Positions 17,115 to 25,452 of a DNA stretch of 33,432 nt are shown in pieces. The stretch spans positions 1-33,432 of the forward strand of contig CACDPV010000013.1 in assembly GCA_902554885.1 (NCBI GenBank), read 5' to 3'. Position 1 is the stretch's first letter. The number at the start of each line of letters is the position of its first letter. Position numbers and translations under genes: made by a program. This DNA comes from Paracoccaceae bacterium. GTDB taxonomy: Bacteria > Pseudomonadota > Alphaproteobacteria > Rhodobacterales > Rhodobacteraceae. The notes under the pieces were generated by a model. It made no database searches. It was not told where the DNA came from and was given only the letters and a program-made list of their open reading frames with translations.

Positions 17115-17678
17115 GTGGAAAAAAAGTCAAGTGCTTTGCTTATTAAAAGATATGCTAGTCGCCGTCTTTATAACACCGAAACAAGTGATTATGTTACCCT
17201 CGATGATATAGCCGGTTTTATTCGATCTGGCCGAGACGTACAAATAATTGATCTAAAGTCTGGTGATGATCTCACTAGGCAGTATTTACTCCAAATAATT
17301 GCTGAGCATGAAAGTAGAGGAGAAAATGTACTTCCAATTGATGTTTTAACGGACCTAGTTAGAAGCTATGCGAGCCAAACATCGTCAGCTCTCCCAGAGT
17401 TTTTAACTATGTCCTTGGAAATGTTTCGTGAGAGCCAATCTCAGTTTATGGAGAATATGAATAATGTTAACCCATTGCAGGGAATGCCTGGGTTTGAGAA
17501 CTTACAGGCTCAGCAAGATGCGTTTTTGAAGGCATTTATGGGGGGGTTATCTAGCTACAATGCTAAGAACCCACCAAATGCAGAAGAAGATAAGCCATCG
17601 AATGAATCAAAAGATGACCTTGAAGCAATCAAAATACAATTGAGTGAGCTTCAAGAAAAGCTTAATAAGTTGAGTTAA
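17115..17678 (+). CDS. phaR: Polyhydroxyalkanoate synthesis repressor PhaR
   Basis: A 187-residue repressor that binds both DNA and nascent PHA, so that phasin and synthase genes are derepressed once polymer appears. The N-terminal DNA-binding domain begins with the diagnostic KRYASRRLYNT (residues 11-21) and YVTLDDIAGFI. A second PHB-accumulation domain follows (LLQIIAEHESRGENVLPIDVLTDLVRSY). The C-terminal part is Gln/Asn-rich and ends in a short helix (LEAIKIQLSELQEKLNKLS). The start is GTG 17115, after GGGGGA at 17104-17109. It ends 3 bp from the convergent PuuB-like gene. Confidence 0.95.
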   Translation: MEKKSSALLIKRYASRRLYNTETSDYVTLDDIAGFIRSGRDVQIIDLKSGDDLTRQYLLQIIAEHESRGENVLPIDVLTDLVRSYASQTSSALPEFLTMSLEMFRESQSQFMENMNNVNPLQGMPGFENLQAQQDAFLKAFMGGLSSYNAKNPPNAEEDKPSNESKDDLEAIKIQLSELQEKLNKLS

Positions 17679-17681
17679 CTT

Positions 17682-18992
17682 CTATAGCCCAAACTTATCC
17701 CTCAGTGAATACCAGGTCATTGCCATGACCAGCAAAGGTGACCGAGCGAAGCGACCTCCTGGAAATGGTATGGAGGGTACTTCTGCCATAGCATCAAAGC
17801 CAGTGCTATCTTGATTTAAAATGGTTTGAGCAACAAGTTTTCCGGCATGGGTAGCATTACCAACGCCATGGCCAGAAAAGCCGGAGATGTTGAATTCATT
17901 ATCACTCAAACGTTTGAAAAATGGCATTCTACGCATCGTAATTCCCAAAGTACCACCCCAGGCATAATCAATTTCCACGTCGTTTAATTGCGGAAAAATT
18001 TTTAGTAGCGGTATTCTCACTTTGGCTGCGATATTTTTAGGAAATCTATATCCATAACTTTCCGTCCCTCCAAATAGGAGCCTATTGTCATGAGACATCC
18101 GAAAGTAATTCACAACAAATTTTGAATCAGCAACTGCTATGTCTTTAGTTAAAACTTGGTGTTTCGCTTCATTCAGTGGTTCAGTTGCTACGATAAAGTT
18201 ATTTATTGGCATAACTCTAGCAGCTACCTTGGTTTCAAGGTTTCCAAGATATCCATTGCAAGCATAGATTACATATTTTGCTTTAATGAAAGCTCTGTTT
18301 GTTTTTAATACAACAGGATTACCTTTTAGTATTTTTTGCACTGGGGTTTGTTCAAAAATTCTTAAACCGCTTTTCTTGCCTGCTCTTGCGAGCCCCAGAA
18401 CGTAACGAAGAGGGTGTAAATGCGCCGCATTTTTATAGAAAATACCTCCTTTATATTCATTGGACTTACAGAGTGCTAAGCTTTCTTCTTTACTAACAGT
18501 ATCTATATTGCCAAGCTTGTATCTCTTTTCAAGAAATTCTGCGTAATAATGAAGATCGGATGTCTCAGTATTTGAATTCCCTAGATTTGCCACTCCTGGA
18601 CGCAGAAAACAATTAATTTCATTTTTGGCTATAAGGTTTTTAACGGTATCTATGGCATCTTCCGCTAAAAACCAGAGTTTATCTCCGAGATTATCTCCCA
18701 CCAACTTAATTAAGTCGCGTTGATCCATACGTTGACCAGCACCCAACTGTCCACCATTTCGTCCGGATGCCCCAAAGCCTACTTTCTGTGCTTCAAGCAA
18801 GACAGTATTAACACCTGCTTCAGCCAAGAATAGGCCAGCGCTTAATCCTGCATAACCGCCTCCAATAATTGCAACATCTGCGGATATATCATTATTTACT
18901 GGCTCAAAACTATCTAGTAATTCTGAAGTTGCCGTATACCAACTATTTTGAGGATATCTGTTGGTTTCATCATTTATATACAGTAAATTCAT
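17682..18992 (-). CDS. FAD-dependent amine oxidoreductase, PuuB/OrdL-like
   Basis: A 436-residue DAO-family flavoprotein. The dinucleotide-binding motif ADVAIIGGGYAGLSAGLFLA is near residues 39-58, followed by the FGASGRNGGQLG segment typical of PuuB and related gamma-glutamylputrescine oxidases, and a C-terminal FSGHGVGNATHAGKL FAD-binding block. PuuB oxidises gamma-glutamylputrescine to the aldehyde with release of ammonia and hydrogen peroxide. It is the last gene of the four-gene operon; its ATG overlaps the upstream GS-like stop by 4 bp. A matching aldehyde dehydrogenase (PuuC) is not in the window. The exact amine substrate is inferred only from context. Confidence 0.87.
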   Translation of the reverse strand: MNLLYINDETNRYPQNSWYTATSELLDSFEPVNNDISADVAIIGGGYAGLSAGLFLAEAGVNTVLLEAQKVGFGASGRNGGQLGAGQRMDQRDLIKLVGDNLGDKLWFLAEDAIDTVKNLIAKNEINCFLRPGVANLGNSNTETSDLHYYAEFLEKRYKLGNIDTVSKEESLALCKSNEYKGGIFYKNAAHLHPLRYVLGLARAGKKSGLRIFEQTPVQKILKGNPVVLKTNRAFIKAKYVIYACNGYLGNLETKVAARVMPINNFIVATEPLNEAKHQVLTKDIAVADSKFVVNYFRMSHDNRLLFGGTESYGYRFPKNIAAKVRIPLLKIFPQLNDVEIDYAWGGTLGITMRRMPFFKRLSDNEFNISGFSGHGVGNATHAGKLVAQTILNQDSTGFDAMAEVPSIPFPGGRFARSPLLVMAMTWYSLRDKFGL

Positions 18993-20368
18993 ACGTTTAA
19001 CAAAAGATGTTCCCTCTCCCAGGGACTAATAACTTGTAAGAATTCATCATGTTCTGCTCTTTTCACAATAGAATAAACGCGACAAAATTCTGTACCAAGT
19101 ATCTTATGTAATAGGGTCGCTTCCTCAAATAAGTCCAAAGCCGATCCTAGCCCCCGCGGGATGTCCTCGGCACCCTCATAAGCATCGCCACGGAATTGCT
19201 TAGAGGGACGGATCTCGTTTTTTATGCCCAAATAACCGCATGCAAGAGAAACTGCGATTCCCAAATAAGGGTTGCAGTCCATACCGGCTATACGATTTTC
19301 AACCCGTCTTGCAGAATTGCTCGAAAGTGGCACCCGTATACCAGTAGTTCTATTGTCTCTCGCCCATTCCAGGTTGATTGGCGCGGCATGGTCTTTAACA
19401 TAACGTCTATACGAGTTCACATAGGGAGCTAGTACTGCAATTGCTGCAGGTAAGTATTTCTGTAGACCTCCAATAAAGTGGTAAAACATATCAGTTTCAC
19501 CGCCCTGCGGTCCGGAAAATAAGTTTTCCCCAGTGTTAGTATCTAAAATGGAATGATGAATATGCATGGCGCTTCCAGGTTCATCCTCAATAGGTTTGGC
19601 CATAAATGTGGCAAAGCAATTATGGCGCAACGCAGCCTCTCTTATTAATCTCTTAAAGTAAAAAACTTCATCTGATAATTTAAGAGGTTTCCCATGTTGA
19701 AGGTTGATCTCCAATTGTCCCGCCCCTCCTTCTTGAGTAATCCCATCAATTTCGAAGCCCTGAAGTTCTGCAAAATCATAGATGTCATCAATTACAGGTC
19801 CGAACTCATCAACCGCCGTCATTGAATACGCCTGTCGTGCAGCGGCTGGCCGACCGGATCTACCCATCATTGCTTGGATTGGTGTTCTTGGATCGGAGTT
19901 TCTACTCACCAAATAGAATTCCATCTCCGGTGCCACTACGGGAGCCCAACTTTCTTTTTTATATAATTCTAAAACTTTCTTTAAGACGTTCCTAGGTGCA
20001 AAAGGTACTGGCCTTTCCTTCCTATCGTAGGCGTCATGAATTACCTGCAGGGTCCAATCTCCCGTCCAAGGTGCTGCAGTGGTAGTTGAATAGTCTGGGT
20101 TTAATATCATATCTCGTTCAATAAAACCCTCTTTGCCTGCAGCCTCTCCCCAGCCACCTGTTATCGTTTGAAAGAAAATGGAATCAGGTAAATGAAAAGT
20201 TTTTTGTCTTAGAAATTTTTGAGCTGGAACAGCTTTGCCGCGCGCTATTCCAGGTAGATCGGAGACAATACATTCGACTTCATCAACCTTTTTCCCATCG
20301 ACGTACGCTCTGGCCGCATCAGGAGCTTTGCTTAAAATATTGGAGAATGTCTTCATCTTTGAATTCAC
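18989..20368 (-). CDS. Glutamine synthetase family protein, PuuA-like gamma-glutamyl-amine synthetase
   Basis: A 459-residue GS-fold ligase that would couple glutamate to an amine (putrescine in PuuA) with ATP. The catalytic elements are intact: EMEFYLV, the QEGGAGQLEINL glutamates, the SAMHIHHSI His loop, the NSYRRY and EWARDNRTTGIRVP arginines, and the RVENRIAGMDCNPYL metal/phosphate segment. The N-terminus carries a VECIVSDLPGIARGKAVP beta-grasp segment, as in the PuuA group rather than true GlnA. There is no adenylylation Tyr segment of GlnA type that I can see. It overlaps both neighbours by 4 bp (ATGA type), indicating coupled translation. Confidence 0.88.
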   Translation of the reverse strand: MNSKMKTFSNILSKAPDAARAYVDGKKVDEVECIVSDLPGIARGKAVPAQKFLRQKTFHLPDSIFFQTITGGWGEAAGKEGFIERDMILNPDYSTTTAAPWTGDWTLQVIHDAYDRKERPVPFAPRNVLKKVLELYKKESWAPVVAPEMEFYLVSRNSDPRTPIQAMMGRSGRPAAARQAYSMTAVDEFGPVIDDIYDFAELQGFEIDGITQEGGAGQLEINLQHGKPLKLSDEVFYFKRLIREAALRHNCFATFMAKPIEDEPGSAMHIHHSILDTNTGENLFSGPQGGETDMFYHFIGGLQKYLPAAIAVLAPYVNSYRRYVKDHAAPINLEWARDNRTTGIRVPLSSNSARRVENRIAGMDCNPYLGIAVSLACGYLGIKNEIRPSKQFRGDAYEGAEDIPRGLGSALDLFEEATLLHKILGTEFCRVYSIVKRAEHDEFLQVISPWEREHLLLNV

Positions 20369-21036
20369 TTTGCAAAAAACGACATTATTTTAGATGCGAG
20401 TAGCTCGTTATCGTTTGAGCTATTTAATTTTGATTTGGCTGCGATAAGAAGGTCGTCGGGGACAATTCCTTTCCCCCTATTTTCAATTAAACCATCTATA
20501 TAATCCGAATTGAACTCAGGGTGTGGTTGGAAAGTAATAATTTTGTCATCATAATTCAGTCCAGCAAATTTACAGAATTCACTGCTCATAATGGTTTTAG
20601 CATTAGCTGGTGGCACAACTACTTGGTCTTGGTGCCATGCGTTTAAGATCACATTTCTATCTTCGTATTTATATTTGGTTGAGCCAACGGACCAACCACC
20701 TTGAAATTTTTCAACCACGCCGCCGAGTGCTTCTGCTATAATTTGGTGGCCAAAACATATGCCTACCAGTGGAGCCTTTTTTTGATCGATAAGTCTAATA
20801 AATTTGCGAAGTGGATCTAGCCATTCATGGTTTTCATATACTCCATGGCGTGAGCCAGTTATCAGCCAACCGTCGCATTCACCCGGTGATTTTGGAAATA
20901 CCATTTCCAAAACAGGGTATGTTTCAAACGCGAAATCTTCTGAAGTCAAAAAACTTTTGAACAAGTCTGGATAATCGCCAAATTTATTCAAAAGGCTTTC
21001 ATGGCTTTTACCAGTTTGTAAAATTCCAATTTTCAT
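20365..21036 (-). CDS. Class I glutamine amidotransferase-like hydrolase
   Basis: About 224 residues forming a stand-alone class I GATase domain. Nucleophile C94 is in VGICFGHQ and the His-Glu pair in FQPHPEF. The start is taken at ATG 21036 (MKIGILQTG), which has GGGAA upstream; an in-frame ATG at 21048 lacks a ribosome site. In GS/PuuB-type operons this enzyme plausibly cleaves a gamma-glutamyl amide, freeing glutamate from the oxidised product (the PuuD role), or supplies ammonia. It is not closely like E. coli PuuD as far as I can judge, so the function is inferred from context. It lies 21 bp after the first GS-like gene and overlaps the second by 4 bp. Confidence 0.85.
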   Translation of the reverse strand: MKIGILQTGKSHESLLNKFGDYPDLFKSFLTSEDFAFETYPVLEMVFPKSPGECDGWLITGSRHGVYENHEWLDPLRKFIRLIDQKKAPLVGICFGHQIIAEALGGVVEKFQGGWSVGSTKYKYEDRNVILNAWHQDQVVVPPANAKTIMSSEFCKFAGLNYDDKIITFQPHPEFNSDYIDGLIENRGKGIVPDDLLIAAKSKLNSSNDNELLASKIMSFFAK

Positions 21037-21057
21037 GAATTTTCCCATAATATAACG

Positions 21058-22374
21058 TCATATGCTGTTAATATAGTATTTCCACTTATCTGCCGAGGTT
21101 ATTTTATCAAGTTGCTTAAACTCTTGCTTTTTTGTTAAAACTAAGTTTGCGACTAAGCTTTCAGGAAATATATTTTTTATAGCATCGTCATTTTCAAATA
21201 ATTCAATTGCAGTAATCCAATTTTTTGCCAATTGCGGCAGATTTAATGAATATGCATCTCCCTGAATCGGCTTTGGTGCATCCATTTGATCCTCAATTCC
21301 CTTTAAAGCTGCACCCAATATGGCTGTAAATAACAAATATGGGTTTGCGTCACCGCCTGCAACTCTATGCTCAATTCGCTTTGAACTGGGACTACCCATC
21401 GGTATTCTTATTGCAGCAGTTCTGTTTTCGTAAGCCCAAGAAACTCCCGTTGGAGCGTGAGCTTTTGGCGTTAAGCGTTCGTAACTATTCTCAAATGGCG
21501 CAAAAATCAACGTTGAGGCTTTCATTGCGGATATACAACCACCAATGGCATTTTTTAAAAATTTAGAGCCAGAATTCTCACCGTTGCTAAAAATATTTTT
21601 CCCATTGTTATCTAATATAGAAAAATGCACATGCATTCCATTGCCTGGTTGGTCAAAATATGGCTTTGCCATAAAAGTGGCGGTTAATCCATGTTTAATT
21701 GCCACGCCTTTAGTTATGATCTTTAGGAAAAGCGCATCATCTGCAGCTAACAATGCATTGCGATGTTTTAATGTCACTTCAAATTGACCACAGCCTGACT
21801 CCGAAGTTATACTTTCAAAATCAATTCCTGCTTCAAGGCAGGCTTCCTGAATTTCACTGAGAATGACCTCAAAATCATTTAAGTCTTGAGTGGAAAGCAC
21901 ATCCGCACATATTAATTGATTGTTCGTTTTAGGATTAATTGGAGGTTTTAGTGAGTCATTCCTAGCATTAACTAAATAAAATTCCATTTCAGTTGCGGCG
22001 ATAACAGTCCAATCTTTTTCCTTGTATCCATTCAAAGTTTTATTCAGAGTATGTCTGGCATCGCCAAGAAAATTTTCATCATCATCTGTAAACATCCAAC
22101 ATGGATAGAACAAAGGTGTATTTTCTAGCCACTTAAACCGAAAAGGTTCTCTCCCGGTAGAACTAATATAACCATCGGTGTCGCCAGACTCAAAAACGAG
22201 TGGACTATTCTCAATATCCTCTCCCAAAAGATCCACATTTAATGCAGATAAGGGCAATCGGATTGACTTATTTTTTAATTTTTTGGCATTCTTACTGAGA
22301 AGTATTTTGCCTCGAAGAATACCGTTTAAGTCGGCAACTGCTACCTGAATTGTTTTCGCCGATACTTTCGACAT
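21058..22374 (-). CDS. Glutamine synthetase family protein (first GS-like gene of the operon)
   Basis: A 438-residue GS-fold enzyme leading the operon. The active-site blocks are complete: TEMEFYLV, SESGCGQFEVTL, GNGMHVHFSIL, NSYERL with SWAYENRTAAIRIP, and RIEHRVAGGDANPYL. It is clearly diverged from the second GS-like gene two genes downstream, and both keep catalytic residues, so the two probably ligate glutamate to different amines or act at different steps. The N-terminal VAVADLNGILRGK is the abbreviated beta-grasp segment of the gamma-glutamyl-polyamine synthetase group. A TAGACAA/TTGTCTA inverted repeat upstream may be its operator. Confidence 0.87.
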   Translation of the reverse strand: MSKVSAKTIQVAVADLNGILRGKILLSKNAKKLKNKSIRLPLSALNVDLLGEDIENSPLVFESGDTDGYISSTGREPFRFKWLENTPLFYPCWMFTDDDENFLGDARHTLNKTLNGYKEKDWTVIAATEMEFYLVNARNDSLKPPINPKTNNQLICADVLSTQDLNDFEVILSEIQEACLEAGIDFESITSESGCGQFEVTLKHRNALLAADDALFLKIITKGVAIKHGLTATFMAKPYFDQPGNGMHVHFSILDNNGKNIFSNGENSGSKFLKNAIGGCISAMKASTLIFAPFENSYERLTPKAHAPTGVSWAYENRTAAIRIPMGSPSSKRIEHRVAGGDANPYLLFTAILGAALKGIEDQMDAPKPIQGDAYSLNLPQLAKNWITAIELFENDDAIKNIFPESLVANLVLTKKQEFKQLDKITSADKWKYYINSI

Positions 22375-22396
22375 AGTTTCACCATCAATATTTGCT

Positions 22397-22428
22397 TAGA
22401 CAATTTCACTCAATTTTTGATTTGTCTA
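22397..22428. promoter_or_regulatory. Inverted repeat upstream of the GS/amidotransferase operon
   Basis: TAGACAA (22397-22403) and TTGTCTA (22422-22428) form perfect 7 bp arms separated by 18 bp, 23-54 bp before the first GS-like start. The centre-to-centre distance of 25 bp places the half-sites on nearly the same DNA face, as for a dimeric regulator. The rest of the 174 bp gap is AT-rich and includes a 14 bp palindrome, TTCAAAATTTTGAA (22458-22471). No regulator is identified. Confidence 0.4.
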
Positions 22429-22548
22429 CAAAACTTTATGGTAAGCATTTAATAATGTTCAAAATTTTGAATTTCAATTTTAAATACTCCAATCACTCAT
22501 AAGTTTTCTTTGAATGCTCGCAGATTAATAATCCGCTTGGATTTAAAA

Positions 22549-22998
22549 TTACTTTCCCGTTTCTATTGTCTGAGCCGATTTTCGTGCCTCGGCGCTTTCC
22601 ACGTCAGTTACTCCCAGTAATTTAGCGGCTAGGCGAATTATTGCATCTTCTTGACTATCACGAGCACCGTCCGCTAATGCTACTTGCCACAAACCTTCAA
22701 TAATTTGTCGACGGCTCTCATAAGGTATAGTATTCTTCAGTGCTCTTGTGAAACGTACTGTATCTGGAGCTTCAGCCTCCATCTGTTCTGCGATTTCAAT
22801 TGTAGAAGTAGACTTTTCTTCAGACATTTTAAATTGTTTTATCAGAACACGTTTTATTGTTTCTACTTCGCTCTTATCGTATTGTGAGTCAGATTTTGCA
22901 ATTCGAACCAGCAAAGCCGCTAAGGCAATATGTGCGTCTTCACCTGAGACTGGGTCTGGTTGTTCAGATAATATCGATCGCAGAAAATTTGAAATCAT
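22549..22998 (-). CDS. TerB-like domain protein
   Basis: A 149-residue, mostly helical protein of the TerB/DUF533-like family. The landmarks are EDAHIALAALLVRIAKSDSQYDKSEVETIKRVL near the N-terminus and a second half-repeat, EGLWQVALADGARDSQEDAIIRLAAKLLGV. Both carry the paired acidic residues that bind metal in TerB proteins. No tellurite-resistance partners (TerC, TerD, TerZ) are nearby, so the tellurite link is only a family name. The start is ATG 22998, 60 bp downstream of pyrG on the same strand. The role is unknown; it may be a general membrane- or metal-stress factor. Confidence 0.8.
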   Translation of the reverse strand: MISNFLRSILSEQPDPVSGEDAHIALAALLVRIAKSDSQYDKSEVETIKRVLIKQFKMSEEKSTSTIEIAEQMEAEAPDTVRFTRALKNTIPYESRRQIIEGLWQVALADGARDSQEDAIIRLAAKLLGVTDVESAEARKSAQTIETGK

Positions 22999-23058
22999 AG
23001 AATACTCTTTGTTTTAAAATTGGCATTTGAGAAATACTGATATAGAGACTGAGAATGA

Positions 23059-24702
23059 TTAGACAAGTCGCGAAATATCTTTTGCTGCTTTTATGAAGTC
23101 TCTGAATAACGGATGGGGATCAAAAGGCTTTGATTTTAATTCAGGGTGAAACTGTACTCCGATGAACCATGGATGGTCACTCAGTTCTACAATCTCCGGT
23201 AGTCGCCCATCGGGGGACATGCCAGAGAAAATTAATCCGCTTTTTTCCAGTTCTTTACGGTATTTAACATCTACTTCGTAACGATGCCTATGGCGCTCTT
23301 CTATCGAAGTCGAGTTATATATTTTTGCAACACATGAGTCCTCTGCCAGTACTGCAGAATATGCTCCAAGACGCATAGTTCCTCCCTTATCATCTTCTAC
23401 TTTTCGAGAAACCTTGTGATTTCCTTGAACCCACTCTTTAAGGTGATAAATAATTGGTTCGAAACGACGCTTTCCTGCCTCATGGTCAAACTCCTCTGAC
23501 CCAGCATTTGATATTCCGGCCATATTTCTAGCAGATTCAATTACCGCAGTTTGCATACCCAAACAAATTCCCAAATATGGAATTTTATGTTCTCGAGCAA
23601 ACTTAGCCGCCATAATTTTGCCTTCCGTTCCGCGCTCGCCAAATCCACCAGGTACGAGGATGGCGTGAAATCCGGACAAATAAATTTCGGGATCCTCTTT
23701 CTCAAATGTTTCTGCATCTACCCAATTAATTTTCACTTCAAGCCTATTAGCCATACCTCCGTGAGTCAGCGCCTCGGCGATAGACTTATATGCGTCTTCT
23801 AATTGGGTATATTTTCCAACTATAGCAACGTTTACATGTCCTTCGGGGTTGTTTAGTCGATCTTTAACATCTTCCCATTTTGACAGATCGGGCTTTGGAG
23901 TAGGAGTTATAGTGAAAGCATCAAGGACGGCTTGGTCCAGGCCCTCATTATGATAAGATATTGGAGCTTCATAAATGGAATTCAAATCTTTTGCCGAAAT
24001 CACGCTCTCGGGACGAACATTACAAAATAGTGCTAGCTTTTCACGCTCTTTTTGGGGGATTGACCCTTCGGATCGACATACCAAAATATCTGGTGATATT
24101 CCAATTGAACGGAGTTCTTTAACGCTATGTTGGGTTGGTTTCGTTTTCAATTCTCCGCTTGCTTTTACAAATGGAAGCAAAGTCAAATGCATGAAAATAC
24201 ATTCTCCCCTTTGCTTGTCTTGTGAAAATTGCCTAATAGCTTCGAAGAATGGTAAGCCTTCAATGTCTCCAACAGTCCCTCCTATTTCGCAAAGCATAAA
24301 GTCAACTTCATCCTCTCCAATCTTAATGAATTCTTTTATTTCATCAGTCACATGTGGAATAACCTGTATTGTTTTCCCCAAGTAATTGCCCCGACGCTCT
24401 TTTTCTAGGACGTTAGAGTAAATTCTTCCCGAAGAGACAGAGTCTGTCATCCTTGCGGATACTCCAGTGAATCTCTCGTAATGGCCCAGGTCAAGGTCTG
24501 TTTCGGCACCGTCATTCGTTACGAATACTTCACCATGCTCAAATGGGCTCATTGTTCCCGGATCAACATTTAAATAAGGATCTAGTTTCCTTAATCTTAC
24601 ACTGTAGCCTCGCGCTTGCAAAAGAGCGCCCAATGCAGCTGAAGCTAAACCTTTTCCAAGAGAAGAAACCACTCCGCCTGTGATAAAAATAAATCGTGCC
24701 AT
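23059..24702 (-). CDS. pyrG: CTP synthase (glutamine hydrolysing)
   Basis: A 547-residue CTP synthase that aminates UTP to CTP using glutamine and ATP. The N-terminal synthase domain has the P-loop-like [17 protein letters not shown] and the [25 protein letters not shown] segment. The C-terminal class I GATase domain has nucleophile C380 in LGICLGMQ and the [15 protein letters not shown] His-Glu end. Full length and intact. It is preceded by secG on the same strand, with a 172 bp gap holding a good promoter, so it probably has its own transcript. Confidence 0.98.
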   Translation of the reverse strand: MARFIFITGGVVSSLGKGLASAALGALLQARGYSVRLRKLDPYLNVDPGTMSPFEHGEVFVTNDGAETDLDLGHYERFTGVSARMTDSVSSGRIYSNVLEKERRGNYLGKTIQVIPHVTDEIKEFIKIGEDEVDFMLCEIGGTVGDIEGLPFFEAIRQFSQDKQRGECIFMHLTLLPFVKASGELKTKPTQHSVKELRSIGISPDILVCRSEGSIPQKEREKLALFCNVRPESVISAKDLNSIYEAPISYHNEGLDQAVLDAFTITPTPKPDLSKWEDVKDRLNNPEGHVNVAIVGKYTQLEDAYKSIAEALTHGGMANRLEVKINWVDAETFEKEDPEIYLSGFHAILVPGGFGERGTEGKIMAAKFAREHKIPYLGICLGMQTAVIESARNMAGISNAGSEEFDHEAGKRRFEPIIYHLKEWVQGNHKVSRKVEDDKGGTMRLGAYSAVLAEDSCVAKIYNSTSIEERHRHRYEVDVKYRKELEKSGLIFSGMSPDGRLPEIVELSDHPWFIGVQFHPELKSKPFDPHPLFRDFIKAAKDISRLV

Positions 24703-24792
24703 TAACGAAGTTCTCCCATGGTATTTGGTCTTACAATATAGCGGCGTAAGTACTGCAATAATTCAGTAAAACCACAACTATCACGGGGTTAA

Positions 24793-24830
24793 AGTATAAC
24801 AGGATTCTTAACCTCTATGCAAGTTATACT
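24793..24830 (-). promoter_or_regulatory. pyrG: pyrG promoter with overlapping inverted repeat
   Basis: On the minus strand, TTGCAT (24822-24817) and TATACT (24798-24793) are 18 bp apart, about 90 bp before the pyrG start. The -10 box falls in one arm of a perfect 8 bp inverted repeat (AGTATAAC at 24793-24800, GTTATACT at 24823-24830). This may be an operator. Confidence 0.45.
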
Positions 24831-24874
24831 GATCCATATATTGATACTATTTAGTAGTAACCAACAAAAAGTTG

Positions 24875-25240
24875 TTAATCGGAGCTGGGTACCAGACTTT
24901 CTGATACCCCCTCTGTAGGCGGCAAGAGTGACTCTATATCATCCATAGAAGTGTCGGGCTTTGTATCGTTGTTAGACGAAACACCCAACCTGTCCATTAC
25001 TGAAGTTTCTGAGGATTTGTTGGCCGCTATTACGGTTAAGGTGATTGATGTGATGATAAATGCTATTGCAAATATCCAAGTTAGCTTCGTTAGCGCACTT
25101 GCTGCAGCTCTACCGCTCATGACACCGTCGCCACCGCCGGACCCCATACCTAAGCCACCACCTTCGGATCTTTGGATAAGTACAACGCCGACTAAAGCCA
25201 GAGCTAATAGAAGATGAACCGTTAAAACTATATTTTCCAT
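24875..25240 (-). CDS. secG: Preprotein translocase subunit SecG
   Basis: A 121-residue inner-membrane protein that assists SecYEG protein export. Two membrane helices (residues about 4-21 and 52-70) flank the diagnostic VLIQRSEGGGLGMGSGGG cytoplasmic loop. The C-terminal tail is acidic, Ser-rich and variable, as usual in alphaproteobacteria. The start is ATG 25240, after AAGGA. It lies upstream of pyrG, a neighbour arrangement I recognise in Rhodobacterales, and is divergent from purA across 212 bp, which holds the opposing promoters but no other recognisable gene. Confidence 0.93.
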   Translation of the reverse strand: MENIVLTVHLLLALALVGVVLIQRSEGGGLGMGSGGGDGVMSGRAAASALTKLTWIFAIAFIITSITLTVIAANKSSETSVMDRLGVSSNNDTKPDTSMDDIESLLPPTEGVSESLVPSSD

Positions 25241-25452
25241 TAATCCTTAACCTTGTGGTGCTCTTTGTGGTAGATAGGTAAATTTACTGCGTACCGCAAG
25301 AGCCAAATCTATTTGTTTTGAGATTATATTATGTGTTCCTCGCTTTGTTTAATCAAAATCAAAAAAATAGATTTATTTTTGCATTACAGCTTTACAGCCT
25401 ACACCTAGGCGTTATACCGACCCCGTCACCGACTTACTAGAAAGGTTTTCCG

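Noticed and set aside
22520-22536. GCAGATT/AATCCGC hairpin downstream of the TerB-like gene as a terminator
   Set aside because: It forms a 7 bp stem only with a G-U pair and has no T tract, which is too weak to call.
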